Shown: positions 1 through 4,934 of the stretch, piece by piece | Numbering within the stretch: the stretch's first letter is position 1 | Layout of the letters: every line of letters begins with the position of its first letter | Made by a program: the position numbers and the translations under genes | Notes under the pieces: model-generated | The model's input: only the letters and a program-made list of their open reading frames with translations | Told to the model about the DNA's origin: nothing | Database searches by the model: none | Assembly: GCA_018814265.1 (NCBI GenBank) | Contig: JAHIZU010000212.1 | Span: 1-5,129 of the forward strand | Direction: 5' to 3' | Length of the DNA: 5,129 bases | Source of the DNA: Candidatus Margulisiibacteriota bacterium | GTDB lineage: Bacteria > Margulisbacteria > WOR-1 > O2-12-FULL-45-9

Positions 1-594
1 CTCCGTAACACCCACTACGGCTATGCCGTTTCGTTTTTCGCGTAGCAGGTCGTATTTTTTCAAAACAGGGGCTGAGATTTTTTTTGCTTTAGTTATACGC
101 TCTTTTTCTATTTTTTCTTTTTTCTTGTTTAATTCTGCTGCTTGTTTTTCGACCTTTTTGGTTTCTTGACCAAGCAATTTTTCTTCTGAGGTGCAAACAT
201 TGGCTTCTTCTTCCAGTTTGCTTTTGTATTTTTCGACTTGTTCCATCAGTTGGACAATGTCATCTTCCCGCCGTGTATTGGCTTTTTTGCCATCTTCTGT
301 TTCTTTGAGAAGGCTTTGGTATTCACGGTTTGTCTGGACATTCATCAATTTTGTCTGCCGATCTTTGATGCGGCTTAATTCATCTTCAAGCTCGGCCTCT
401 AATTCGCGTCGGCGACTTTCGCTGGCAGCTATTTTATCTTCCAATTTAGCAATTGTAACTTTGCGTTCTTCGATAGCCGTTTGCCGTTTTTCAATGTCGG
501 CATTTCCAGCGATCATGTCACCATCCAGCTTGCTGATCTGAAGATCAATAGCCTGTAAAGCTCTTAGTTGCGTAATATCCTCTTTCAATTCCAT
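1..594 (-). CDS. Coiled-coil C4-type zinc-ribbon protein (DUF164 family), 3' end outside window
   Basis: The frame is open from 594 to base 1 (198 codons, no stop), so the C-terminus is cut by the window edge. The visible part is almost entirely charged, heptad-like alpha helix, rich in E, K, Q and R. It contains the family-typical segment MNVQTNREYQSLLKE at residues 84-98. This matches the long antiparallel coiled-coil hairpin of DUF164 proteins, which end in a zinc ribbon with two CxxC pairs; that ribbon would lie past base 1 and is not seen. Helicobacter HP0958 (FlgZ) belongs to this family and binds RNA and flagellar partners, but the role here is unknown. The gene starts 18 nt after the Nif3-like gene, a pairing common in bacteria, so they are probably one operon. 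The start may be TTG at 588 rather than ATG at 594 (see the RBS entry). The family call is fairly sure; the function is not. Confidence 0.82.
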   Translation of the reverse strand, partial: MELKEDITQLRALQAIDLQISKLDGDMIAGNADIEKRQTAIEERKVTIAKLEDKIAASESRRRELEAELEDELSRIKDRQTKLMNVQTNREYQSLLKETEDGKKANTRREDDIVQLMEQVEKYKSKLEEEANVCTSEEKLLGQETKKVEKQAAELNKKKEKIEKERITKAKKISAPVLKKYDLLREKRNGIAVVGVTE

Positions 595-600
595 CTCCTT
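586..600 (-). promoter_or_regulatory. Ribosome binding site that favours a TTG start for the zinc-ribbon gene
   Basis: On the minus strand AAGGAG (600-595) directly abuts ATG (594-592), leaving no spacer. The in-frame TTG at 588-586 lies 6 nt from the same Shine-Dalgarno, which is normal spacing. The sequence reads AAGGAG-ATGGAA-TTG. By spacing, TTG is the likelier initiation codon and would shorten the protein by two residues. Confidence 0.5.
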
Positions 601-612
601 AGCCTATGTATT

Positions 613-1479
613 TTATTGAATAACAATAGAGTCATTAATCTTTGCGCAATAGCGAAAGGGGTTAACTTGTTTTGTGGTTTGTATGATCTTTGTTGCAAAA
701 TTTTTGGCGGTAAAAGCCTTTTGCAAAGCCTCTGCAAAAGCCGGTACAATTACATTTTCAGTTGAAAAGTGGCCGGCATCAAGCATGCAAAAGTCGTTTG
801 CTTCTGCCCATCTGGCGACATTATGTTTTATTTCGCTCGTAATATACACTTGAGCCCCCAGATTAAAAGCCGTCTCAGCAAGGTCTGAGCCGCTGCCGCC
901 GCAAACTGCTGCGGTAGATATTTCTTCTGGCAGGTCTCCGACAATTTGGACTGCCTTTATATCTAAGGAACTCAGTAGCTGACTCATTAAACTTTTTCCA
1001 TCGAGAGGGGGCGAGAAATGTCCGATTCTGCCCATTCCAAAAGGACTGGTATCTGTCTGAGCTTCATGAGTAGTATTTTTTGAGGGATAGAGCGGCTGCA
1101 AATCGGTAAGTCCTAGCTTGGTTGCCAGGATGTCATTTACACCGCCTGAAACGATGTCCAGATTCGTATGGCATCCTACAACGGCGATATTGTTTTTTAA
1201 GGCTTTTTTCAAGATGCGACCGAATGGTTGGTCGGTGCGTATGGTGGTAATTGGATTAAATATGAGAGGATGGTGGGTGATAATCGTGTTTATGCCGGAA
1301 GTAATGGCCTCATCAAGGAGGTCTTCGGTGGGATCAAGGGCGATGAGGATGCCGGAAATTTCCTGGTTTGGGTCTCCCAGCATGAGGCCTACATTGTCCC
1401 ACGATTCTGCCAGAGAAAACGAAGCAATTTCATCCAAAACAGAAAGCATGTCTTTTAATAGTACAGGCGAGTATGTCAT
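613..1479 (-). CDS. Nif3-like dinuclear metal center protein (YbgI/DUF34 family)
   Basis: A complete 288-residue protein. Family hallmarks are the N-terminal AESWDNVGL segment (24-32), THHP with H69 and H70, HTNLD with H104 and D108, a glycine-rich CGGSGSD (193-199) and the C-terminal GHFSTE with H237 and E241. These correspond to the dinuclear metal ligands known in E. coli YbgI (two adjacent His, an Asp, then His and Glu). The family forms hexameric toroids. Its activity is uncertain: some members are annotated as GTP cyclohydrolase-like or as metal-dependent hydrolases, and a metal or metabolite-repair role has been proposed. The length fits the short form without the large insert domain. 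The ATG at 1479 is preceded by AGAGG with no spacer, and an in-frame stop lies just upstream with no other start between. The next ATG (codon 11) would clip the conserved N-terminal helix, so I keep this start. It leads a two-gene unit with the zinc-ribbon gene. No good promoter was found between it and the tRNA. Confidence 0.9.
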   Translation of the reverse strand: MTYSPVLLKDMLSVLDEIASFSLAESWDNVGLMLGDPNQEISGILIALDPTEDLLDEAITSGINTIITHHPLIFNPITTIRTDQPFGRILKKALKNNIAVVGCHTNLDIVSGGVNDILATKLGLTDLQPLYPSKNTTHEAQTDTSPFGMGRIGHFSPPLDGKSLMSQLLSSLDIKAVQIVGDLPEEISTAAVCGGSGSDLAETAFNLGAQVYITSEIKHNVARWAEANDFCMLDAGHFSTENVIVPAFAEALQKAFTAKNFATKIIQTTKQVNPFRYCAKINDSIVIQ

Positions 1480-1510
1480 CCTCTTTTGCCATTTTTTGCA
1501 TCAATAAAGA

Positions 1511-1545
1511 AAAAAGGCGCTGACCTCTTGTGGTCGCACCTTTTT
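1511..1545 (-). terminator. Intrinsic terminator downstream of the tRNA
   Basis: The arms AAAAAGG (1511-1517) and CCTTTTT (1539-1545) pair. Inside them GC pairs with GC and GACC (1522-1525) with GGTC (1532-1535), around a 6-nt loop, with one mismatch and one bulge. On the minus strand the hairpin is followed by a T-rich run (CCTTTTTTCTTT), fitting termination of the tRNA transcript about 100 nt after its 3' end. The stem has A and T tracts on both sides, so it could act in both directions. It lies only about 30 bp before the Nif3-like start. Confidence 0.65.
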
Positions 1546-1646
1546 AACTCAAACCGGTATTGGTTGGTTTTTTTCGATAACGTGTAATTGGTTTTTTTTT
1601 ATTTTTACAGTAAATCAAAAACATTACCTGAATATATCTAAAACTT

Positions 1647-1723
1647 TGGTGGGCCTACCTGGACTCGAACCAGGGACCGACCGGTTATGAGCCGGTGGCT
1701 CTAGCCAACTGAGCTATAGGCCC
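1647..1723 (-). tRNA. tRNA with anticodon CAT, probably tRNA-Ile2 (lysidine type)
   Basis: A complete 77-nt cloverleaf with CCA encoded. The acceptor GGGCCTA pairs fully with TAGGCCC, the D stem is GCTC/GAGC, the anticodon stem ACCGG/CCGGT has loop CTCATAA, and the T stem CCTGG/CCAGG has loop TTCGAGT. The discriminator is A. Anticodon CAT occupies 1689-1687. CAT fits elongator Met, initiator Met or Ile2. The fully paired first base pair argues against initiator. C4-G69 and C5-G68 in the acceptor stem are known recognition features for TilS, which converts C34 to lysidine, and favour Ile2, the decoder of AUA codons. Elongator tRNA-Met remains possible. The gene has its own promoter and a downstream hairpin. 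Confidence 0.95.
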
Positions 1724-1747
1724 ATACGCATTTAGCAGAGCCTGTTA

Positions 1748-1775
1748 AATATATCTGGGAAATTTAGTTTGTCAA
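1748..1775 (-). promoter_or_regulatory. Sigma70-type promoter of the tRNA gene
   Basis: On the minus strand TTGACA (1775-1770) is a perfect -35. It is followed after 16 nt by TATATT (1753-1748), one base from the -10 consensus. A start near 1741 would give a precursor with about 17 nt before the mature 5' end at 1723. This is one of the two best promoters in the window, as expected for a stable RNA. Confidence 0.75.
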
Positions 1776-1815
1776 CAAATAATCGCATTGGAATTGGCTG
1801 AGGGTTGAAGAATAT

Positions 1816-1847
1816 AAACCCCTGAGACTTTTCAGACCCAGGGGTTT
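1816..1847 (-). terminator. Intrinsic terminator of the sulfite reductase gene
   Basis: A perfect 9-bp inverted repeat, AAACCCCTG (1816-1824) and CAGGGGTTT (1839-1847), encloses a 14-nt loop. It begins 39 nt after the stop codon. On the minus strand the stem ends in TTT followed by an AT-rich tail (ATATTCTT). It separates the sulfite reductase from the tRNA promoter. Confidence 0.8.
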
Positions 1848-1885
1848 GATGAAAGAAACGCTTCTTTTAAATGCGAAAAAATGGG

Positions 1886-2545
1886 TTAGGGCAAAACAGA
1901 GGTTCTGAAGGTGTCAAATCCTACGCGATCGATAAACCTGCCAAGGCGTTCGCCTTTTTTGCCCTTCTTTTTAAAATAATTCATGATATTTTCACTGGTT
2001 TGAAGTGCCCCTTCTGTCGTGAGATTTTCGGTAAGCACTTCGGCAAGACGTGGGCGTGAGGCAGCGTTTCCGCCAACCAAAACTGTCCAGCCTTTGGCTT
2101 TTCCAATAAAGCCCATATCTTTAATGGAGCTTTCGCCGCACTGATTAGGGCAGCCGGAAACGCCCATTTTGAATTTGCCTGGCAGTTGGAGGCCATGATA
2201 GCGTTTATCGAGTTCTGTGCCAAGTTCAAGAGAATTTTGCTGACCAAGCCTGCAAAGGGTGTTGCCAGGGCAACATTTTATGCTGCGAACGCAGAGGCCT
2301 ACTGCTGCACCGGGGCTCATTCCCAAGTCTGCCCAAGCGTTGTCAATATCTTCCTCTTTGAGTCCGACTATAGCTATTCTGGCAGCACTGGTAATTTTAA
2401 GGGCCGCAGTTTTGTATTTGTCTGCCACGTCGGCAATTTTTCGCAATTGTTCCGGGGTGATCAAGCCAAGGGGCAAATGAGGCACAATGGCGTATGTTTC
2501 CTTATCCCTTTGTAGAACAGCTCCTTTCTCTCCGTCTTTAATCAT
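1886..2545 (-). CDS. Low-molecular-weight siroheme sulfite reductase (assimilatory type)
   Basis: A complete 219-residue protein, close to the length of the roughly 27-kDa single-subunit sulfite reductase known from Desulfovibrio vulgaris. The N-terminal part (about 5-65) resembles the ferredoxin-like half domain of nitrite/sulfite reductases, with the ITSAAR segment at 51-56. The siroheme/4Fe-4S domain follows with CCPGNTLC (C92-x5-C98) and GCPNQCGES (C132-x3-C136), the four cysteines that bind the cluster coupled to siroheme. K124 and K126 in KFKMGVSGC sit where active-site lysines are expected. The family reduces sulfite to sulfide with six electrons in the cytoplasm. A physiological role in assimilation or sulfite detoxification is inferred, since dissimilatory DsrAB is a different, larger enzyme. 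It stands alone, with no electron-donor subunit beside it. The ATG at 2545 has a strong GGGAGG (2556-2551) 5 nt upstream. Expression may be controlled by a CRP/FNR-type site and a leader hairpin. Confidence 0.9.
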   Translation of the reverse strand: MIKDGEKGAVLQRDKETYAIVPHLPLGLITPEQLRKIADVADKYKTAALKITSAARIAIVGLKEEDIDNAWADLGMSPGAAVGLCVRSIKCCPGNTLCRLGQQNSLELGTELDKRYHGLQLPGKFKMGVSGCPNQCGESSIKDMGFIGKAKGWTVLVGGNAASRPRLAEVLTENLTTEGALQTSENIMNYFKKKGKKGERLGRFIDRVGFDTFRTSVLP

Positions 2546-2577
2546 ATTGTCCTCCCGTGTTAATTTTATTAAAATTT

Positions 2578-2603
2578 AAAAAAGGCTAAAGTTGGCTCTT
2601 TAG
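2578..2603 (-). terminator. Terminator-like hairpin in the sulfite reductase leader (possible attenuator)
   Basis: On the minus strand CTAAAG (2603-2598), a 6-nt loop and CTTTAG (2591-2586) form a perfect 6-bp stem. It is followed by CC and six T (2583-2578). It sits 32 nt upstream of the sulfite reductase ATG and downstream of the proposed promoter. The stem has only two G-C pairs, so it would be weak. It may be a leaky attenuator, the end of an upstream transcript, or chance. Confidence 0.35.
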
Positions 2604-2624
2604 TGATTAATGCGTTTTATTGTA

Positions 2625-2666
2625 AAAATAAATATTTCGTCTAATTTGTCCTTGATTTAAGTCAAG
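2625..2666 (-). promoter_or_regulatory. CRP/FNR-type operator and promoter of the sulfite reductase gene
   Basis: CTTGATTTAAGTCAAG (2651-2666) is a 16-bp palindrome with a single mismatched pair. Its core TTGAT-TTAA-GTCAA differs by one base from the FNR consensus TTGAT-N4-ATCAA. On the minus strand a -10-like TATTTT lies at 2630-2625, about 31 bp from the dyad centre. That is close to class II activation, in which the regulator sits near -41.5 and replaces the -35. Transcription would start near 2618, giving a leader of about 73 nt. The regulator could be FNR, HcpR or another CRP/FNR-family protein; its gene is not in the window. Confidence 0.5.
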
Positions 2667-2752
2667 AAGAACTATTTTTGTAATATTTACTGTGCTGGGT
2701 ACATTCTGTAAATTTAGTAAAGTTGGCTGCACATGTGAACACGAACAGCGAG

Positions 2753-2787
2753 CGCATGTAATTTGTAATAAAAGTACCTTACATGCG
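2753..2787. repeat. 9-bp perfect inverted repeat next to the small ORF's Shine-Dalgarno
   Basis: CGCATGTAA (2753-2761) and TTACATGCG (2779-2787) are exact reverse complements separated by 17 bp. In plus-strand RNA the right arm ends at the first base of GGAGAG (2787-2792), so folding could affect access to that ribosome site. An 8-bp palindrome, CACATGTG (2730-2737), with the same CATG centre lies just upstream. It could instead be a DNA operator. No regulator is suggested. Confidence 0.35.
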
Positions 2788-2797
2788 GAGAGCTTTA

Positions 2798-2893
2798 ATG
2801 CCTTTCGCTAAATTAAGTGTTTCTTCGGAAAAGTCAATGTTCGTAATGTTTGAAAGGGAATTGTGGGCGTGGATTTTGGGGCTGATAATTTAA
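2798..2893 (+). CDS. Possible small protein of 31 residues, function unknown
   Basis: ATG at 2798 follows GGAGAG (2787-2792), with 7 nt between GGAG and the ATG, and the frame ends at TAA (2891-2893). The product starts MPFAKLSVSSEK and ends in the hydrophobic, tryptophan-containing LWAWILGLII, so it would be amphipathic or membrane-seeking. I do not recognise it. It lies in an otherwise empty gap downstream of a 9-bp inverted repeat, and I found no good promoter for it. Small ORFs with a Shine-Dalgarno arise by chance in such DNA, so the call is tentative. Confidence 0.2.
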   Translation: MPFAKLSVSSEKSMFVMFERELWAWILGLII

Positions 2894-3167
2894 AAATGCT
2901 CAGGTTGGGTTGTTTATGTTTAGATTGCACAACAGGATGAGCGCTATAAGAGCTTTGATATATCAGGAAAGGCGTGGTTATTCTTTCTTCTTTGGGTTAT
3001 TAACTACGATTGTAGTTGGCTGGTCATTTTGACAAGAAAAGTTTTACCTAAATCTTGCATGGTGAATTTTAAAAAGGAAAATAAAAATTGAAGTTTCAGG
3101 CAGTTAATGCGTTTATGCGTAAAATGGTTATTTGCGAATTCTATGAAGTTTTTAACGAATAATTTTT

Positions 3168-3296
3168 CAAAATTCACTCCCCTTCGGGAACGGCATGGGC
3201 ACCGCATCTTCCCGGCAGCAGGCGCATCGCATAGATTAATATTGCTCTTCGCCTGTTGCCGGGAATCTAACGCACCCATGATGTTTGCAAAATTCA
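3168..3296. repeat. GC-richer imperfect palindrome bracketed by a 9-bp direct repeat (possible MITE-like or leader element)
   Basis: The core stem pairs TTCCCGGCAGCAGGCG (3209-3224) with CGCCTGTTGCCGGGAA (3250-3265): 16 bp with one G-T (G-U in RNA) pair and a 25-nt AT-rich loop. Further out CATGGG (3194-3199) pairs with CCCATG (3275-3280), across a symmetric 9/9 internal loop. An alternative hairpin pairs CGGGAA (3185-3190) with the same TTCCCG (3209-3214), plus CGG (3191-3193) with CCG (3202-3204). The two folds exclude each other. CAAAATTCA occurs directly repeated at 3168-3176 and 3288-3296, like a target-site duplication, although AT-rich 9-mers recur easily here. No T-run follows on either strand, so it is not a standard terminator. 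It ends just before rmuC. Confidence 0.6.
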
Positions 3297-3323
3297 GGTT
3301 TTATTAAATTTGGGACCGCTTTG

Positions 3324-4778
3324 ATGGATATAAATTTTTCTTTTTTCCAATTATTGTTTTTTATTGCAGGGACTCTGGTTGGAGGGTGGGTGGTATGGGT
3401 TTGGCTGCGTGGAAAGATTGAAAATGCTCGGAATTTTGCCGAATCATCAAGTAAAGCAGGGCAGGCGGTTCTTGAAGAAAGAATTTTGGCGCGTGATGCG
3501 CAGGTAGAAGAGTTAAAAAGTGCGGTGCACCACACGAGTAGTGAAACAACCCGGTTGCATGGGGAGAATATGGCGCTTCAGGCCAAGATAAGTGCGCTTG
3601 ATGGCCGGCTTCTAGAGGAGCGCCAGATAATTGAAGAGAAGCAGAGTTTGCTGCTCGAAGCGCGCAAGGAACTATCCGATTCATTTAAAGTTCTTTCTGC
3701 GGAAATTTTTCAAAGCAGTAGCCAGTCTTTTTTGGATTTAGCCAATGCGACGCTTGGCAAGTACCAGGAGAAGGCAAAAAACGACCTTGAATCACGCAAG
3801 CAGTCAATTCATGAATTGGTTAAACCACTGCAAGAGTCATTAAAAAAAGTTGATGAGCAGATCCGACAAGTAGAGAAAGAGCGTATAGAGGCTTACTCCG
3901 GCCTTACCGAGCAAGTCAAATCTTTGGCAACCACCCAGGCGAAATTGCACGGGGAGACAGCAAATTTGGTGAAGGCCCTGAGGACACCATCGGTGCGTGG
4001 TCGTTGGGGTGAGATCCAGCTGCGGCGTGTGGTTGAGATGGCCGGCATGCTTGAGCATTGTGATTTTGTTCAACAGGAAACAGTTGATACCGGAGAGGGA
4101 CGGTTGCGTCCTGATCTTGTTGTTAAATTGCCCAATGATAAAAATATTGTGGTGGATTCTAAGGTTGCCCTTTCCGCATATCTTGAGGCATTAGAGTCCC
4201 CTGATGATCAGCAGCGACAGGAGAAATTAAAGGAGCATGCCAGGCAAATACGAACTCATCTGACTCAGCTTGCCAGTAAAGGATATTGGGAACAATTTCA
4301 GCCTTCTCCTGAGTTTGTGGTTTTATTTCTGCCTGGGGAAAATTTTTTCAGCGCGGCTTTAGAGCAAGATCCTGAGTTGATAGAGTTCGGTGTGAATCAG
4401 CGGGTAATTTTGGCAACTCCTACAACATTAATTGCATTGTTGAGAGCAGTTTCGTATGGATGGAGGCAGGAGCGTATTGCTGAACATGCGCAGGTTATAG
4501 GGGAGTTGGGAAGAACTCTTTATGATCGTCTCGGGACCTTGGCTAAGCATTTTATTGATCTTCGTAGAGGGCTTGACAGAGCCGTGGAATCATATAATAA
4601 AACAGTTGGTTCGTTTGAGGGGCGTGTGATGGTCACCGCTCGTCGGTTTAAGGATATTGATCCATCATTAGCTAATGATATTGATACACTGGAGATGGTT
4701 AGCACGGCAACCAGGACTCCCCAAGCAGATAGTGGCGAAGAAGTTGACGAGTTGAATACGGCAGAGTTGGAAGATTAA
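3324..4778 (+). CDS. rmuC: RmuC family DNA recombination protein
   Basis: A complete 484-residue protein from ATG 3324. Residues about 5-27 ([20 protein letters not shown]) form one N-terminal membrane anchor. A long charged coiled coil follows (about 30-210), then the RmuC domain. This has the signature RGRWGEIQL (225-233), RPDLVVKLP with D264, and [15 protein letters not shown] with D278 and K280, the spacing of a PD-(D/E)xK-type nuclease core; later comes the conserved [20 protein letters not shown]. The tail is acidic and low in complexity ([14 protein letters not shown]). RmuC limits inversions at short inverted repeats in E. coli; nuclease activity is inferred from the fold. The frame is open upstream to a TTG at 3285, but ATG 3324 (or the adjacent TTG 3321) places the membrane segment at the very N-terminus as usual. 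The Shine-Dalgarno is weak (GGGA at 3312-3315). The gene is not obviously in an operon; a palindromic element precedes it. Confidence 0.93.
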   Translation: MDINFSFFQLLFFIAGTLVGGWVVWVWLRGKIENARNFAESSSKAGQAVLEERILARDAQVEELKSAVHHTSSETTRLHGENMALQAKISALDGRLLEERQIIEEKQSLLLEARKELSDSFKVLSAEIFQSSSQSFLDLANATLGKYQEKAKNDLESRKQSIHELVKPLQESLKKVDEQIRQVEKERIEAYSGLTEQVKSLATTQAKLHGETANLVKALRTPSVRGRWGEIQLRRVVEMAGMLEHCDFVQQETVDTGEGRLRPDLVVKLPNDKNIVVDSKVALSAYLEALESPDDQQRQEKLKEHARQIRTHLTQLASKGYWEQFQPSPEFVVLFLPGENFFSAALEQDPELIEFGVNQRVILATPTTLIALLRAVSYGWRQERIAEHAQVIGELGRTLYDRLGTLAKHFIDLRRGLDRAVESYNKTVGSFEGRVMVTARRFKDIDPSLANDIDTLEMVSTATRTPQADSGEEVDELNTAELED

Positions 4779-4809
4779 TGTGATGCTGGGTGGAGACTTT
4801 TCAATTCTT

Positions 4810-4828
4810 TATCAAGTTTTGCTTGATA
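4810..4828. repeat. 7-bp dyad over the -35 of the GAPDH promoter
   Basis: TATCAAG (4810-4816), loop TTTTG and CTTGATA (4822-4828) form a perfect 7-bp inverted repeat 31 bp after the rmuC stop. Its right arm contains the -35 hexamer TTGATA of the downstream promoter. It could be an operator, or a weak hairpin at the end of the rmuC transcript. No T-run follows (GATGACCGCCCC), so intrinsic termination is unlikely. Confidence 0.35.
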
Positions 4829-4851
4829 GATGACCGCCCCTTTCTTATAAT
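4823..4851 (+). promoter_or_regulatory. Sigma70-type promoter of the GAPDH-like gene
   Basis: TTGATA (4823-4828, five of six consensus bases) and TATAAT (4846-4851, perfect) are separated by 17 bp. Transcription from about 4858 would give a leader of some 77 nt before the ATG at 4935. A second TATAAT at 4887-4892 has no good -35. Confidence 0.7.
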
Positions 4852-4934
4852 CTTCAATTTACTTATTAAAAATAAACGGAAGTTTATATAATTTTGCCTG
4901 ACTAACCCAAAGTGTAATGAGGAGATTGGTAAAA

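Larger units (their letters stand above)
2546..3323. other. Long AT-rich divergent intergenic region
   Basis: This stretch of about 780 bp separates the minus-strand sulfite reductase from the plus-strand rmuC. I found no large reading frame with recognisable protein character on either strand. Frames of 66-91 codons in its right half cross the rmuC-proximal palindrome and show no family features. It holds the CRP/FNR-type dyad, a leader hairpin, a possible 31-codon ORF, several dyads and two 11-bp direct repeats: TAAAGTTGGCT (2587-2597, 2718-2728) and TTAATGCGTTT (2607-2617, 3104-3114). A small hairpin, AACTAC-GATT-GTAGTT, lies at 3002-3017. I could not identify a convincing promoter for rmuC: TTGACA at 3029-3034 lacks a good -10. 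Confidence 0.6.

Noticed and set aside
191..541. Plus-strand serine-rich open frame of 116 codons
   Set aside because: It is the antisense shadow of the coiled-coil zinc-ribbon gene, whose frame shows clear family sequence.
1546..1646. Promoter for the Nif3-like/zinc-ribbon unit in the T- and A-tract region after the tRNA
   Set aside because: A TTGATT is present on the minus strand but no convincing -10 follows; only homopolymer tracts are visible.
3029..3034. TTGACA as the -35 of an rmuC promoter
   Set aside because: No acceptable -10 hexamer occurs 16-18 bp downstream.
3265..3271. ATCTAAC resembling an integron attC core (RYYYAAC) beside a palindrome
   Set aside because: No matching GTTRRRY partner sits at a suitable distance, and there is no integrase or cassette array.
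3004..3279. Minus-strand open frame of 91 codons in the gap before rmuC
   Set aside because: It runs across the palindromic element, shows no recognisable protein family features, and has a composition like random AT-rich DNA.
3107..3307. Plus-strand open frame of 66 codons upstream of rmuC
   Set aside because: It has no clear ribosome site, crosses both arms of the palindrome and ends inside the region just before the rmuC start.
3285..3323. Upstream TTG start for RmuC at 3285
   Set aside because: It has no Shine-Dalgarno and would put 13 polar residues before the membrane anchor; ATG 3324 fits the family better.
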